DNA of 64,000 nucleotides. It comes from Streptomyces durocortorensis. GTDB lineage: Bacteria; Actinomycetota; Actinomycetes; Streptomycetales; Streptomycetaceae. The notes beneath the pieces were generated by a model that searched no databases, was not told the DNA's origin, and was given only the letters and a program-made list of their open reading frames with translations. A program made the translations under genes and the position numbers. Location of the stretch: positions 4,278,001-4,342,000 of the forward strand of contig NZ_CP134500.1 of NCBI RefSeq assembly GCF_031760065.1, read 5' to 3'. Below, piece by piece: positions 50,600 to 58,763 of this stretch. Numbering within the stretch: the stretch's first letter is position 1; each line of letters starts with the position of its first letter.

Positions 50600-51514
50600 A
50601 TGGGGAACTTCTTGGCAGGCAGGGTGGTCGCCGTGACGGGGGCCGGCCGGGGCATCGGGCGGGCGGTCGCGCTCGCCGCGGCGGCGGAGGGGGCGCGGGT
50701 CGTCGTCAACGACTACGGCGTCTCCGTCGAGGGCTCCGAGCCGACCAGCGAGATAGCCCGGTCCGTCGTCAAGGAGATCGAGGCGGCGGGCGGCGAGGCG
50801 GTCGCGGTGGCCGACGACATCTCCACGATGGCGGGCGGACAGCGGATCGTGGACACCGCGCTGGCGGAGTACGGCCGGCTCGACGGGGTGGTCTGCGTGG
50901 CCGGGATTCTGCGCGAGCGGATGCTGTTCAACATGTCCGAGGAGGAGTGGGACCCGGTCCTGGCCACCCACCTCAAGGGCACGTTCACGGTCTTCCGGGC
51001 GGCCTCGGCGGTGATGCGCAAGCAGGAGGGCGGCGGCACGCTGATCGGCTTCACCAGCGGCAACCACCAGGGCAGCGTCTCCCAGGCCAACTACAGCGCG
51101 GCCAAGGGCGGCGTCATCTCGCTGGTCCGCAGTGCGGCGCTCGGCCTGCACAAGTACGGCGTGACGGCGAACGCGGTCGCCCCGGTCGCCCGGACCCGGA
51201 TGTCCGCCGGGGTCCCGATGGAGCTGAAGGAGATCGGCGAGCCGGAGGACGTGGCGGCGCTGGTGGTCTACCTGCTCAGCGACCGGGCGCGGGAGGAGAG
51301 GATCACCGGCCAGGTGTACACGATCGCGGGCCCCAAGATCGCGGTCTGGGCCCAGCCGAGGGAGCTGCGGGCCGGTTACGCGGAGGGCCCCTGGACCCCG
51401 GAGCGGATCGCGGACTTCCTCCCGGGGACGGTGGGCACCGACCCGATGCCGATGCTGGCGCGGCTGGAGGAGATGGCGGCGGCGGCGAGGTCGGGGTCCC
51501 GGCCGAACCAATGA
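50600..51514 (+). CDS. Short-chain dehydrogenase/reductase
   Basis: 304 aa. Cofactor motif VTGAGRGIGRAVAL (13-26), VVVNDYG (prefers NAD(H)), CVAGIL in place of NNAG, catalytic YSAAKGG and an upstream Ser (TSGNHQGS). The C-terminal extension (GPKIAVWAQPRELRAGYAEGPWTPERIADFLP) resembles the SDRs of the 17-beta-hydroxysteroid/MFE-2 type. ATG 50600 with GGGAAGGGG upstream. It would oxidise a 3-hydroxyacyl-CoA or alcohol. First gene of an operon with ACAD and ADH. Confidence 0.92.
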   Translation: MGNFLAGRVVAVTGAGRGIGRAVALAAAAEGARVVVNDYGVSVEGSEPTSEIARSVVKEIEAAGGEAVAVADDISTMAGGQRIVDTALAEYGRLDGVVCVAGILRERMLFNMSEEEWDPVLATHLKGTFTVFRAASAVMRKQEGGGTLIGFTSGNHQGSVSQANYSAAKGGVISLVRSAALGLHKYGVTANAVAPVARTRMSAGVPMELKEIGEPEDVAALVVYLLSDRAREERITGQVYTIAGPKIAVWAQPRELRAGYAEGPWTPERIADFLPGTVGTDPMPMLARLEEMAAAARSGSRPNQ

Positions 51515-51540
51515 CCGCCCTCGTGGCTCCGCCCGACGGA

Positions 51541-51615
51541 GGAGCGGGCCGGAACGAGCGGCCTCTCCGGCGATGGAGGAGCGGGGCCGGAACCAGCGGC
51601 CTCTCCGGCGACGGA
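51541..51615. repeat. Two ~37-bp tandem repeats
   Basis: Copy 1 (51541-51577, begins GGAGCGGGCCGGAAC) and copy 2 (51578-51615, begins GGAGCGGGGCCGGAACC) differ by a few bases and both end in CTCTCCGGCGA(T/C)GGA. They fill the SDR-ACAD gap; probably a recent tandem duplication, with possible terminator or attenuator effect. Confidence 0.8.
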
Positions 51616-51664
51616 GCAGCGGGGGTCCGGGCACGGAGCTCTCAGGGACGAGCAGGAGGAACGC

Positions 51665-52816
51665 ATGGACTTTCGCTTCACGTCCGAGGACGACGATTTC
51701 CGCACCGAAGCCCGCGCCTGGCTGGAATCCCATCTCGCCCACACCCCCGCCCCCGCCCCCCGCGCGTGGGAACGCGAGCTGGGCCGGGCGGGCTGGATCG
51801 GGCTCGGCTGGCCCGGCGAGGACGGCGAGGGCTACGGCAACCGCCGCGCCACCCTCACCCAACAGGTCGTCTGGGCCGAGGAGTACGCCCGCTCCACCGC
51901 CCCCGCCCGCATGGGCCACATCGGGGAGAACCTCCTCGCCCCGACCCTCATCGCGTACGGCACCGAGGAGCAGAAGCACCGCCATCTGCCCCCCGTCGCC
52001 CGGGGCGAGACCCTGTGGTGCCAGGGGTACAGCGAACCGGGCGCCGGGTCCGACCTCGCGGGTGTGCGGACCGTCGCCGCCCCGGACGGGACCGGCGGGT
52101 ACGCCGTGACCGGGCAGAAGATCTGGACCTCGCTCGCCCAGGACGCCGACTGGTGCTTCGTCCTCGCCCGCACCGAACCCGGTTCCACCCGTCGCCACGG
52201 CCTCTCCTTCCTCCTGGTCGACATGGACCAGCCGGGCAGGATCGACGTACGGCCGATCCGGCAGATGACCGGGACCAGCGAGTTCAACGAGGTGTTCTTC
52301 GACGGGGCCCGGGCCGCCGAGGCGGTCGGCGGGGAGGGCAACGGCTGGCAGGTCGCCATGGGCCTCCTCGCCCTGGAGCGGGGGGTCTCCACCCTGGCCC
52401 AGCAGATCGGGTTCGCCGCCGAGCTGGAGGGCGTCGTGCGCGCCGCCGAGGCGAGCGGGGCCTCCGAGGACCCGGTCATCAGAGCCCGGCTCGTACGCCA
52501 GTGGGCCGAGCTGGTCACCATGCGCCGGCACGCCCTGCGCACCCTGGGCGCCACCGGCGACCCGGGCGCGCCCAGTGTGTCGAAGCTGCTGTGGGGCGGC
52601 TGGCACCAGCGGCTCGGCGAGCTGGCGGTGGAGGTGAGCGGCGAGGCGGGGGCCGTCGGGCAGCGACCCTGGTTACCGGCGCGCCCCTACGAACTCACCG
52701 GCGCACAGCACCTGTTCCTCTTCACCCGGGCCGACACCATCTACGGCGGCTCCGACGAGATCCAGCGGAACATCATCGCCGAGCGGGTGCTCGGCCTACC
52801 GAGGGAGCCGAGATGA
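51665..52816 (+). CDS. Acyl-CoA dehydrogenase
   Basis: 383 aa. [19 protein letters not shown] (about 118-136), [16 protein letters not shown], and C-terminal [23 protein letters not shown] are the full ACAD signatures. Closest in layout to the large ACAD at 46425; the two may act on successive intermediates. ATG 51665 has GAGGAAC upstream. Its stop overlaps the ADH start (ATGA). Confidence 0.92.
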   Translation: MDFRFTSEDDDFRTEARAWLESHLAHTPAPAPRAWERELGRAGWIGLGWPGEDGEGYGNRRATLTQQVVWAEEYARSTAPARMGHIGENLLAPTLIAYGTEEQKHRHLPPVARGETLWCQGYSEPGAGSDLAGVRTVAAPDGTGGYAVTGQKIWTSLAQDADWCFVLARTEPGSTRRHGLSFLLVDMDQPGRIDVRPIRQMTGTSEFNEVFFDGARAAEAVGGEGNGWQVAMGLLALERGVSTLAQQIGFAAELEGVVRAAEASGASEDPVIRARLVRQWAELVTMRRHALRTLGATGDPGAPSVSKLLWGGWHQRLGELAVEVSGEAGAVGQRPWLPARPYELTGAQHLFLFTRADTIYGGSDEIQRNIIAERVLGLPREPR

Positions 52817-53862
52817 GAGGCGTCGTCTTCGACGGCACACGGACCGAGGTCGTGGACGACCTGGAGATACGCGAACCGGGCCCGGGGGAGGTCCTGGTGG
52901 CGGTGGCCGCCGCCGGTCTCTGCCACAGCGACCTGTCGGTGATCGACGGCACGATCCCCTTTCCGGTCCCCGTCGTGCTCGGCCACGAGGGCGCGGGCGT
53001 GGTGGAGGCGGTGGGCCCCGGCGTCAGCCACGTACGGCCCGGTGATCACGTCGCGCTGTCCACCCTCGCCAACTGCGGGGCCTGCGCCCAGTGCGACCGG
53101 GGCAGGCCGACGATGTGCAGGAGAGCGATCGGCCGCCCGGGAAGACCGTTCTCGCGCGCCGGCGAGGAACTCTTCCAGTTCGCCTCCAACTCGGCTTTCG
53201 CGGAACGTACGTTGGTGCGTGCCGTGCAGGCCGTGAAGATCCCGGCCGACCTGCCCCTCACCTCCGCCGCCCTGATCGGCTGCGGGGTCCTCACCGGTGT
53301 CGGGGCCGTACTCAACCGGGCGAAGGTCGACCGGGGTGACAGCGTCGTGGTCATCGGCACCGGCGGTATCGGCCTCAACGTGCTCCAGGGGGCCCGGCTG
53401 GCGGGTGCGCTCACCGTCGTCGCCGTCGACAGCAACCCGGCGAAGGAGGCGGTGGCCCGGCAGTTCGGCGCCACACACTTCCTGACGAGCGCCGACGGCG
53501 TACGCGACATCCTCCCCGCCGGCGCCGACCACGCCTTCGAGTGCGTCGGCCGCACCGAGCTGATCCGGCAGGCGATCGACCTGCTCGACCGGCACGGACA
53601 GGCGGTGCTGTTGGGCGTACCGGCGGCGAGTGCCGAGGCGTCGTTCGTCGTCTCCTCGATGTACCTGGACAAGTCGATCCTCGGCTGCCGTTACGGCTCC
53701 TCGCGGCCGCAGCGCGACATCGCCCTGTACGCGGACCTGTACCGGGAGGGCCGGCTGCTGCTGGACGAGCTGGTGACGGAGACGTACCCGGTGGAGGACT
53801 TCGCCAAGGCGGCTGACGACGCGCATCACGGGAGGGTGGCGCGGGGGGTCCTGGTCTTCTGA
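52813..53862 (+). CDS. Zinc-dependent alcohol dehydrogenase (MDR superfamily)
   Basis: 349 aa. Catalytic zinc ligands in GLCHSDL (Cys) and GHEGAG (His); structural zinc Cys in [16 protein letters not shown] (four Cys); cofactor-binding [21 protein letters not shown] with VAVDSNPAK, suiting NAD(H). The insertion [23 protein letters not shown] is typical of class III/aryl-alcohol types, as in mycothiol- or benzyl-alcohol-dehydrogenase relatives. It overlaps the ACAD stop. It likely handles an alcohol/aldehyde arising in the same pathway. Confidence 0.92.
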   Translation: MRGVVFDGTRTEVVDDLEIREPGPGEVLVAVAAAGLCHSDLSVIDGTIPFPVPVVLGHEGAGVVEAVGPGVSHVRPGDHVALSTLANCGACAQCDRGRPTMCRRAIGRPGRPFSRAGEELFQFASNSAFAERTLVRAVQAVKIPADLPLTSAALIGCGVLTGVGAVLNRAKVDRGDSVVVIGTGGIGLNVLQGARLAGALTVVAVDSNPAKEAVARQFGATHFLTSADGVRDILPAGADHAFECVGRTELIRQAIDLLDRHGQAVLLGVPAASAEASFVVSSMYLDKSILGCRYGSSRPQRDIALYADLYREGRLLLDELVTETYPVEDFAKAADDAHHGRVARGVLVF

Positions 53863-53948
53863 TCCGCCGGCTCGGTCCGGGGCGGTGACCGGACACCGCC
53901 TGGCCGGAGGCGCCGCGCCGCGAGGAGGTCGTCACCCAGCTGACCTCC

Positions 53949-54200
53949 GTGGCGGACGGACCGCACGAGGTTGAGCGCACCATCGACCAGCTGGTCCACC
54001 GCGGCTGGCTGTGGATCGGTACCGGGCAGTGCCTGCACCTCACCGATGCCGGGGAGGCCGCCAGAGTGGGACTGCGCGAGCCGGCGACCGAGCTGCGTGC
54101 CGTGGTCCACGAAGGCATCAGCGATGAGGAGTACGTGGCCGCGCTCAAGGTCCTGCGCAGGATGGTCGCCAACGTCGAGGGCGGCAGGGGCAGCCCTTAG
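53949..54200 (+). pseudogene. MarR-family regulator fragment (C-terminal part)
   Basis: 83 codons from GTG 53949: PHEVERTIDQLVHRGWLWIGTGQCLHLTDAGEAARVGLREPATELRAVVHEGISDEEYVAALKVLRRMVANV. This is the wing and C-terminal helix of a MarR-like protein. The same frame upstream (AWPEAPRREEVVTQLTSVA) continues the domain for about 20 residues, then meets a stop near 53886, so the N-terminal helices are missing. It could be expressed as a mini-protein, but it is more likely a remnant. It overlaps the GlxA-type gene stop by 4 bp. Confidence 0.6.
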
Positions 54201-55183
54201 GTGTTCGCCGAGGCCCGGAACGTACGCCGGTAGACCGTCGGCGGCACGCCCAGGGCCGCCTGGAGGTGCTGGCGCAGGGAGGTCGCCGTGCCGAAGCCCG
54301 CGTCCCGGGCGACCTGGTCGATCGACAGGTCCGTCGACTCCAGCAGGTGGCGGGCCCGCTCAACGCGCTGCTGCGTGAGCCACTGGCCGGGGCTGATCCC
54401 GACCTCCTCGCGGAAGCGGCGGGTGAACGTCCGTACGCTCATCGCCTCCTGCTCCGCCATGTCCCGCAGCAGGATCGGCCGCTCCAGCCGGGCGAGCGCC
54501 CAGGCCCGGGCGGCGGTGGTGGTCGCGAACTGCGGTTCGGGGAGGGGCCGGTGGATGTACTGGGCCTGGCCGCCGTCCCGGTGCGGGGGGACCACCGTGC
54601 GGCGGGCGACCTCGTTCGCGACGGCCGCGCCGTGGTCGCGGCGCACGAGGTGCAGGCACAGGTCGATACCGGCGGCGACCCCGGCGGAGGTGAGAACGTC
54701 CCCGTCGTCGATGAACAGGACGCCCGGGTCGACGCGGACCTGCGGGAACGTCCGCTGGAAATGGTCGGCGGAGGCCCAGTGCGTGGTGGCGGGTCGGCCG
54801 TCGAGATACCCGGCTGCGGCCAGGACGTAGCTGCCGGTGCAGATGGACACCATCCGGGTGCCGGGCCGGACCCGGGCGAGCGCGGCCGCCAGGTCCTCGG
54901 TGAGCCTGCCCTCCTCGAATACCGGGCCCAGCTCGTAGGAGGCGGGGACGACGACCGTGTCGGCGGTGGCCAGCAGCTCCGGGCCGTGCTCCACGAGGAC
55001 GGAGAAGTCCGCGTCCGTACGGACCGGCCCCGGCGGGCGGACCGAGCAGGTCACGACGTTGTACAGAGGCTTGCTCGGTCCGCCCGGCTCCATGCTGACG
55101 GAGCGGCCGAAGATCCGCTGCGGAATACCCAGTTCGAAGGGGAGCAGTCCGTCGAGGGCCAGGACGACGACGCGGTGCGGCAT
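54197..55183 (-). CDS. GlxA-type transcriptional regulator (DJ-1/PfpI + AraC HTH)
   Basis: 328 aa. N-terminal DJ-1/PfpI-like domain (VVVLALDGLLPFELGIPQRIFG; MVSICTGSYVLAAAGYLDGRPATTHWA, with Cys in the nucleophile-elbow position) and C-terminal AraC-type double HTH (LLRDMAEQEAMSVRTFTRRFREEVGISPGQWLTQQRVERARHLLESTDLSIDQVARDAGFGTATSLRQHL). ATG 55183 follows GAGGAGG. It probably represses or activates neighbours in response to a small molecule; the divergent gene is a small membrane protein. Confidence 0.92.
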   Translation of the reverse strand: MPHRVVVLALDGLLPFELGIPQRIFGRSVSMEPGGPSKPLYNVVTCSVRPPGPVRTDADFSVLVEHGPELLATADTVVVPASYELGPVFEEGRLTEDLAAALARVRPGTRMVSICTGSYVLAAAGYLDGRPATTHWASADHFQRTFPQVRVDPGVLFIDDGDVLTSAGVAAGIDLCLHLVRRDHGAAVANEVARRTVVPPHRDGGQAQYIHRPLPEPQFATTTAARAWALARLERPILLRDMAEQEAMSVRTFTRRFREEVGISPGQWLTQQRVERARHLLESTDLSIDQVARDAGFGTATSLRQHLQAALGVPPTVYRRTFRASANT

Positions 55184-55256
55184 GAAGGCCTCCTCGGCGA
55201 CCACGGGGGACCCGGTGGCTGGTATAGACCATGAGCTGATACAGATTACTGACGTG

Positions 55257-55691
55257 ATGGAGAAGCCGACAGGGACCGCGTCCATTCCCGAGGCGGCACA
55301 CGTCCGTCGCCGCCCGCCCTCCGCGCTCCGGGCCCGCGCGGTGGCGGCGGCCGCGGCCGTCCTCACCGTGGCCGCGGGCCTCGCCGTACGCGCCGGGGCC
55401 GACGGCGCCTTCGCCAAGTACGCGGGGAGCGCGCTCTACACGGTGCTGCTCTGCGCGCTGGCCGCCCTGTGCGCGCCCCGCGCGCGGCCGGTCGCGGTGG
55501 CGGGCGCCGCACTCGCCCTGAGCTGGGCGGTCGAGTTCCTCCAGCTCACCGGGGTGCCCGCCGACCTCTCGGCGCGGAGCACGGCCGCCCGGCTGGTCCT
55601 CGGCTCGACGTTCAACGCCCCGGACCTGTTCTGGTACGCGGCGGGCGCGGCGGCGGCCTGGGCCGTCCACACGGGGGCCCGGAGGCGCTGA
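55257..55691 (+). CDS. DUF2809-like small membrane protein
   Basis: 144 aa with about four hydrophobic helices (AVAAAAAVLTVAAGLAV; ALYTVLLCALAALCA; PVAVAGAALALSWAVEFLQLTGVP; DLFWYAAGAAAAWAVH) and the family stretch FAKYAGSALYTVLL...ALSWAVEFLQL...VLGSTFNAPDLFWY. Function unknown. ATG 55257; a GTG immediately upstream is possible. It shares the divergent promoter region with the GlxA-type regulator and is a natural candidate target. Confidence 0.8.
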   Translation: MEKPTGTASIPEAAHVRRRPPSALRARAVAAAAAVLTVAAGLAVRAGADGAFAKYAGSALYTVLLCALAALCAPRARPVAVAGAALALSWAVEFLQLTGVPADLSARSTAARLVLGSTFNAPDLFWYAAGAAAAWAVHTGARRR

Positions 55692-55830
55692 GAGCGTAAC
55701 CGGAGGTCCTGGGCGAGCCGCTTCTCCCGAACTTCTTCCAGCGCCCCGGGCCACGGCATGGCCCGATTCCTGCGAACCGTGTCCTCCCGGCCACTCGTAC
55801 GGAAAGGTGCAGGCCAGGAAGCTGGTCCGC

Positions 55831-57153
55831 GTGACCCAGACAACCGTGAGCGCTGCCCGAGACGACGGGCGACGGCCGCCCCGTGAGACGCGCCGCCGCC
55901 CCCGCGTCCACCGGGCGTGGATCGTGGCCGCCGTCACCTTCGTGACGATCATCGGCGGCGCGGCCTTCAACTCCCTGCCCGGCCTGCTGATCGACCCGCT
56001 CCACACGGAGTTCGGCTGGTCGCGGGGCGAGATCGGGCTCGCGGTCTCCATCGACATGGCGCTGTACGGGCTGACGGCCCCGTTCGCCGCCGCGCTGATG
56101 GACCGGTTCGGCATCCGGCGGGTCGTGGCGACCGCGCTGACCATGGTGGCGGCCGGGGCGCTGGCGAGCGTCTGGATGACGGCCTCCTGGCAGTTGATGA
56201 TCTATTGGGGGCTGCTCGTCGGCCTCGGCACCGGGTCCATGGCGATGGCGTTCGCCGCGACCGTCACCAACCGCTGGTTCGTGGCCCGCCGGGGCCTGGT
56301 CACCGGCATCCTCACCGCGGCGGGCGCCTCCGGACAGCTGGTCTTCCTCCCGCTCTGCGCCTGGATCGTCGTCGAGCACGGCTGGCGGCCCGCCTCGGTC
56401 ACCGTCGCCCTCGCGGCCCTGGTCGTCGTCCCGTTCGTCTGGCTCCTGATGCGCGACCACCCGGCCGACACGGGCCTCGCCCCGTACGGCGGGGAGTACG
56501 TGGACAAGCCCGCGCCCGCCCGGGGCGTCGCGCGCCGCACGGTGAAGGTGCTGTTCGACGCGGCGCGCACCGGACCGTTCTGGCTGCTGGCCGGAACGTT
56601 CGCGATCTGCGGGGCCACCACCAACGGACTGGTCCGCACCCACTTCGTCCCGTCCGCCCACGACCACGGCATGCCGGTCACGGCGGCCGCCTCGCTGCTC
56701 GCGGTGATCGGGGTCTTCGACGTCATCGGCACCATCTTCTCGGGCTGGCTGACCGACCGCTTCGACGCGCGCAGGCTGCTGGCCGTCTACTACGCGCTGC
56801 GCGGGATCTCTCTGCTGTTCCTGCCGATGCTGATGGCGCCCGAGGTGCGGCCGTCGATGGTCTTCTTCATCGTGTTCTACGGTCTTGACTGGGTGGCCAC
56901 CGTCCCGCCGACGCTGGCGCTGTGCCGGGAGCAGTACGGCGACGACAGCGCGATCGTCTTCGGCTGGGTGCTGGCCTCGCACCAGGTGGGCGCGGCAGTG
57001 GTGGCGTTCCTCGGCGGGGTGGCCCGGGACGTGTTCGGCAGCTACGACGTGGTCTGGTACGCGTCGGGGGCGCTGTGTGCGACGGCGGCCCTGATGGCGC
57101 TGGTGATCCGCCGGGGCCCGCGGTCGGGTGCCGGGGCCGGGGTCAGTCCCTGA
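55831..57153 (+). CDS. MFS transporter (oxalate/formate-antiporter-like)
   Basis: 440 aa, 12 predicted helices. Typical MFS loop motif MDRFGIRRVVATAL between helices 2 and 3 and GWLTDRFDARRLLAVYY between 8 and 9. N-terminal sequence FVTIIGGAAFNSLPGLLIDPLHTEFGWSRGEIGLAVSI resembles the monocarboxylate/oxalate:formate subgroup. I chose GTG 55831 (CAGGAAG upstream); GTG 55807 is possible. It probably imports the acid degraded by the surrounding enzymes (inference). Its last codons lie in a duplicated 42-bp segment. Confidence 0.9.
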   Translation: MTQTTVSAARDDGRRPPRETRRRPRVHRAWIVAAVTFVTIIGGAAFNSLPGLLIDPLHTEFGWSRGEIGLAVSIDMALYGLTAPFAAALMDRFGIRRVVATALTMVAAGALASVWMTASWQLMIYWGLLVGLGTGSMAMAFAATVTNRWFVARRGLVTGILTAAGASGQLVFLPLCAWIVVEHGWRPASVTVALAALVVVPFVWLLMRDHPADTGLAPYGGEYVDKPAPARGVARRTVKVLFDAARTGPFWLLAGTFAICGATTNGLVRTHFVPSAHDHGMPVTAAASLLAVIGVFDVIGTIFSGWLTDRFDARRLLAVYYALRGISLLFLPMLMAPEVRPSMVFFIVFYGLDWVATVPPTLALCREQYGDDSAIVFGWVLASHQVGAAVVAFLGGVARDVFGSYDVVWYASGALCATAALMALVIRRGPRSGAGAGVSP

Positions 57154-57222
57154 GGCGCCCGAACGCCCCCTGGTATGGGGCCGGGCCGGGGTCAGCGGCT
57201 GAGGCGGCCGAACGCCCCCTGG
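57134..57222. repeat. ~42-bp direct duplication spanning two gene ends
   Basis: 57134-57174 (contains the MFS stop TGA) and 57181-57222 (contains the complement of the flavin reductase stop) share CCGGGGTCAG...CTGAGGCG-CCGAACGCCCCCTGGT. One copy encodes the C-terminus of the flavin reductase on the minus strand; the other ends the transporter on the plus strand. Confidence 0.8.
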
Positions 57223-57809
57223 TGGAACAGCAGGGGGTCCCCCTCGGCCGTGGCCCCCAGCGCCTCCACCCTGCCCACCACGATGAGGTGGTCGCCGCCG
57301 GTGTGGACGGCATGGATGCGGCAGTCGACCCAGGCGGGCACGGAGTCCAGCAGCGGCGCACCGGTCGCCGGGGCGTCCCCGTACGTCACCCCCGCGAACT
57401 TGTCCGCCCCGCTCACCGCGAACCCCCGGCACAGCGCGTCCTGCCCGGCCCCCAGGATGTTGACGCAGAACACCCCCGCGCGGGCGATGCGCGGCCAGGT
57501 CGTCGACGTACGGGCGACCATGAAGGCGACCAGCGGCGGGTCGAGCGAGAGCGAGGCGAAGGACTGGCAGGCGAAGCCCGTCGGCCCGTCCGCGTCGCGC
57601 GCGGTGACCACAGTGACGCCACTGGCGAAGTGGCCCAGTACGCGCCGGAATTCGGCCGGGTCGACGGGGAGTCGTTCGTCGTCCCGGACGGCTCTCAGGT
57701 CGGGCCGGGGCAGCGCCTCCAGGGGAGGGCGCGGCGGTCCTGCTGTCGTGGCGGCGCCGACGGACCTGAGGTACCGGACGGCGGTGGCGGCCATGCCTGC
57801 GTGTCCCAT
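57192..57809 (-). CDS. Flavin reductase-domain protein (HpaC-like)
   Basis: 205 aa. The flavin reductase core is clear: FRRVLGHFASGVTVVTARDADGPTGFACQSFASLSLDPPLVAFMVARTSTTWPRIARAGVFCVNILG and GDHLIVVGRVEAL. It would reduce FMN/FAD with NAD(P)H for a two-component monooxygenase; no oxygenase gene is adjacent. The start is ambiguous (ATG 57821, 57809 or 57794). Operator candidate 4 overlaps the region just upstream (57827-57841), which would place it under the shared regulator. Confidence 0.88.
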   Translation of the reverse strand: MGHAGMAATAVRYLRSVGAATTAGPPRPPLEALPRPDLRAVRDDERLPVDPAEFRRVLGHFASGVTVVTARDADGPTGFACQSFASLSLDPPLVAFMVARTSTTWPRIARAGVFCVNILGAGQDALCRGFAVSGADKFAGVTYGDAPATGAPLLDSVPAWVDCRIHAVHTGGDHLIVVGRVEALGATAEGDPLLFHQGAFGRLSR

Positions 57810-57826
57810 CACACCGCCCATTAGAA

Positions 57827-57841
57827 CTGACGGATCGTCAG
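57827..57841. promoter_or_regulatory. Palindromic operator candidate 4 (flavin reductase)
   Basis: CTGACGGATCGTCAG, 18-32 bp upstream of the chosen reductase start; symmetrical 5-bp outer arms with GGATC centre. Confidence 0.65.
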
Positions 57842-57953
57842 ATGTGAACCCGTGTGAACGCGCGTGAAGCCGCGTGAAGCCGTCTCGACCCGGGCGGGCA
57901 TGGGTGACGGGCTCGTCGGTTCACGCCCTGCCGGGCTTCACGGCGGCCCGCCC

Positions 57954-58763
57954 TCAGTACCCCCGGTACTCCGGCGCCCGCCGCTCGACGAAGGAGGCCA
58001 CGCCCTCGTTGGCGTCGCGCGTGGTCATGTTGATCTCCTGGGCCGCGGCCTCGGCCGCGAACGCGGTGGCCCGATCGCTGTCCAGGGAGGCGTTCACCAG
58101 CTGCTTGGCCAGGGCCAGGGCCCGGGTGGGCCCCTCGGCCAGCCGCCCCGCCCATTCCTCGGCCAGGGCCTCCAGCTCCCCTGCCGGTACGGTCCGGTTG
58201 ACCAGCCCCATCCGCTCGGCGTCCGCCGCGCCGAGCGCGTCCCCGAAGAACATCAGCTCCTTCGCCCGCTGCGGCCCCACCAGCCGGGGCAGCAGATACG
58301 CGCCGCCGCCGTCCGGGACGAGCCCCCGGCGTACGAAGACCTCGATGAACCTCGCCGTGTCGGCCGCCAGGACCAGATCACAGGCGAACGCCAGATGCGC
58401 GCCGATCCCGGCCGCCGTCCCGTTGACCGCGGCGATCACCGGCTTCTCGCAGTCCAGTACGGCGGCGATGAGCCGCTGCGCGCCGAGCCGGATGGTCCGG
58501 GCGACGTCGCCCGGGACGCGCTCCCGGCCGGCGGCCGGCGCGCCCCGCAGATCGGCGCCCGCGCAGAAGCCGCGCCCGGTGCCGGTGAGTACGACGGCCC
58601 GCACGGCGGGGTCGGCGGAGGCGTCGGCGAGCAGGGCGATGACGCGTTCGCGCTGATCCCAGGTGACGGCGTTCATGGCCTCGGGCCGGTTGAGCGTGAT
58701 CCAGGAGACGCCGCCGTCGAGGGCGTGGAGGACGGTCGGGTCCGCCTCCGTGCCCCCGCTCAC
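57954..58763 (-). CDS. Enoyl-CoA hydratase/isomerase (crotonase family)
   Basis: 269 aa. Oxyanion-hole segments GRGFCAGADLRG (about 65-76) and NGTAAGIGAHLAFACDLVLAADTARF. The catalytic Glu positions of ECH are replaced or shifted (one side reads AAGIGAHLA), so isomerase or another crotonase reaction is possible. C-terminal FVERRAPEYRGY is typical. GTG 58763 overlaps the stop of the upstream CoA ligase (GTGA). It hydrates the enoyl-CoA produced by the ACADs, in the likely pathway. Confidence 0.9.
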   Translation of the reverse strand: MSGGTEADPTVLHALDGGVSWITLNRPEAMNAVTWDQRERVIALLADASADPAVRAVVLTGTGRGFCAGADLRGAPAAGRERVPGDVARTIRLGAQRLIAAVLDCEKPVIAAVNGTAAGIGAHLAFACDLVLAADTARFIEVFVRRGLVPDGGGAYLLPRLVGPQRAKELMFFGDALGAADAERMGLVNRTVPAGELEALAEEWAGRLAEGPTRALALAKQLVNASLDSDRATAFAAEAAAQEINMTTRDANEGVASFVERRAPEYRGY

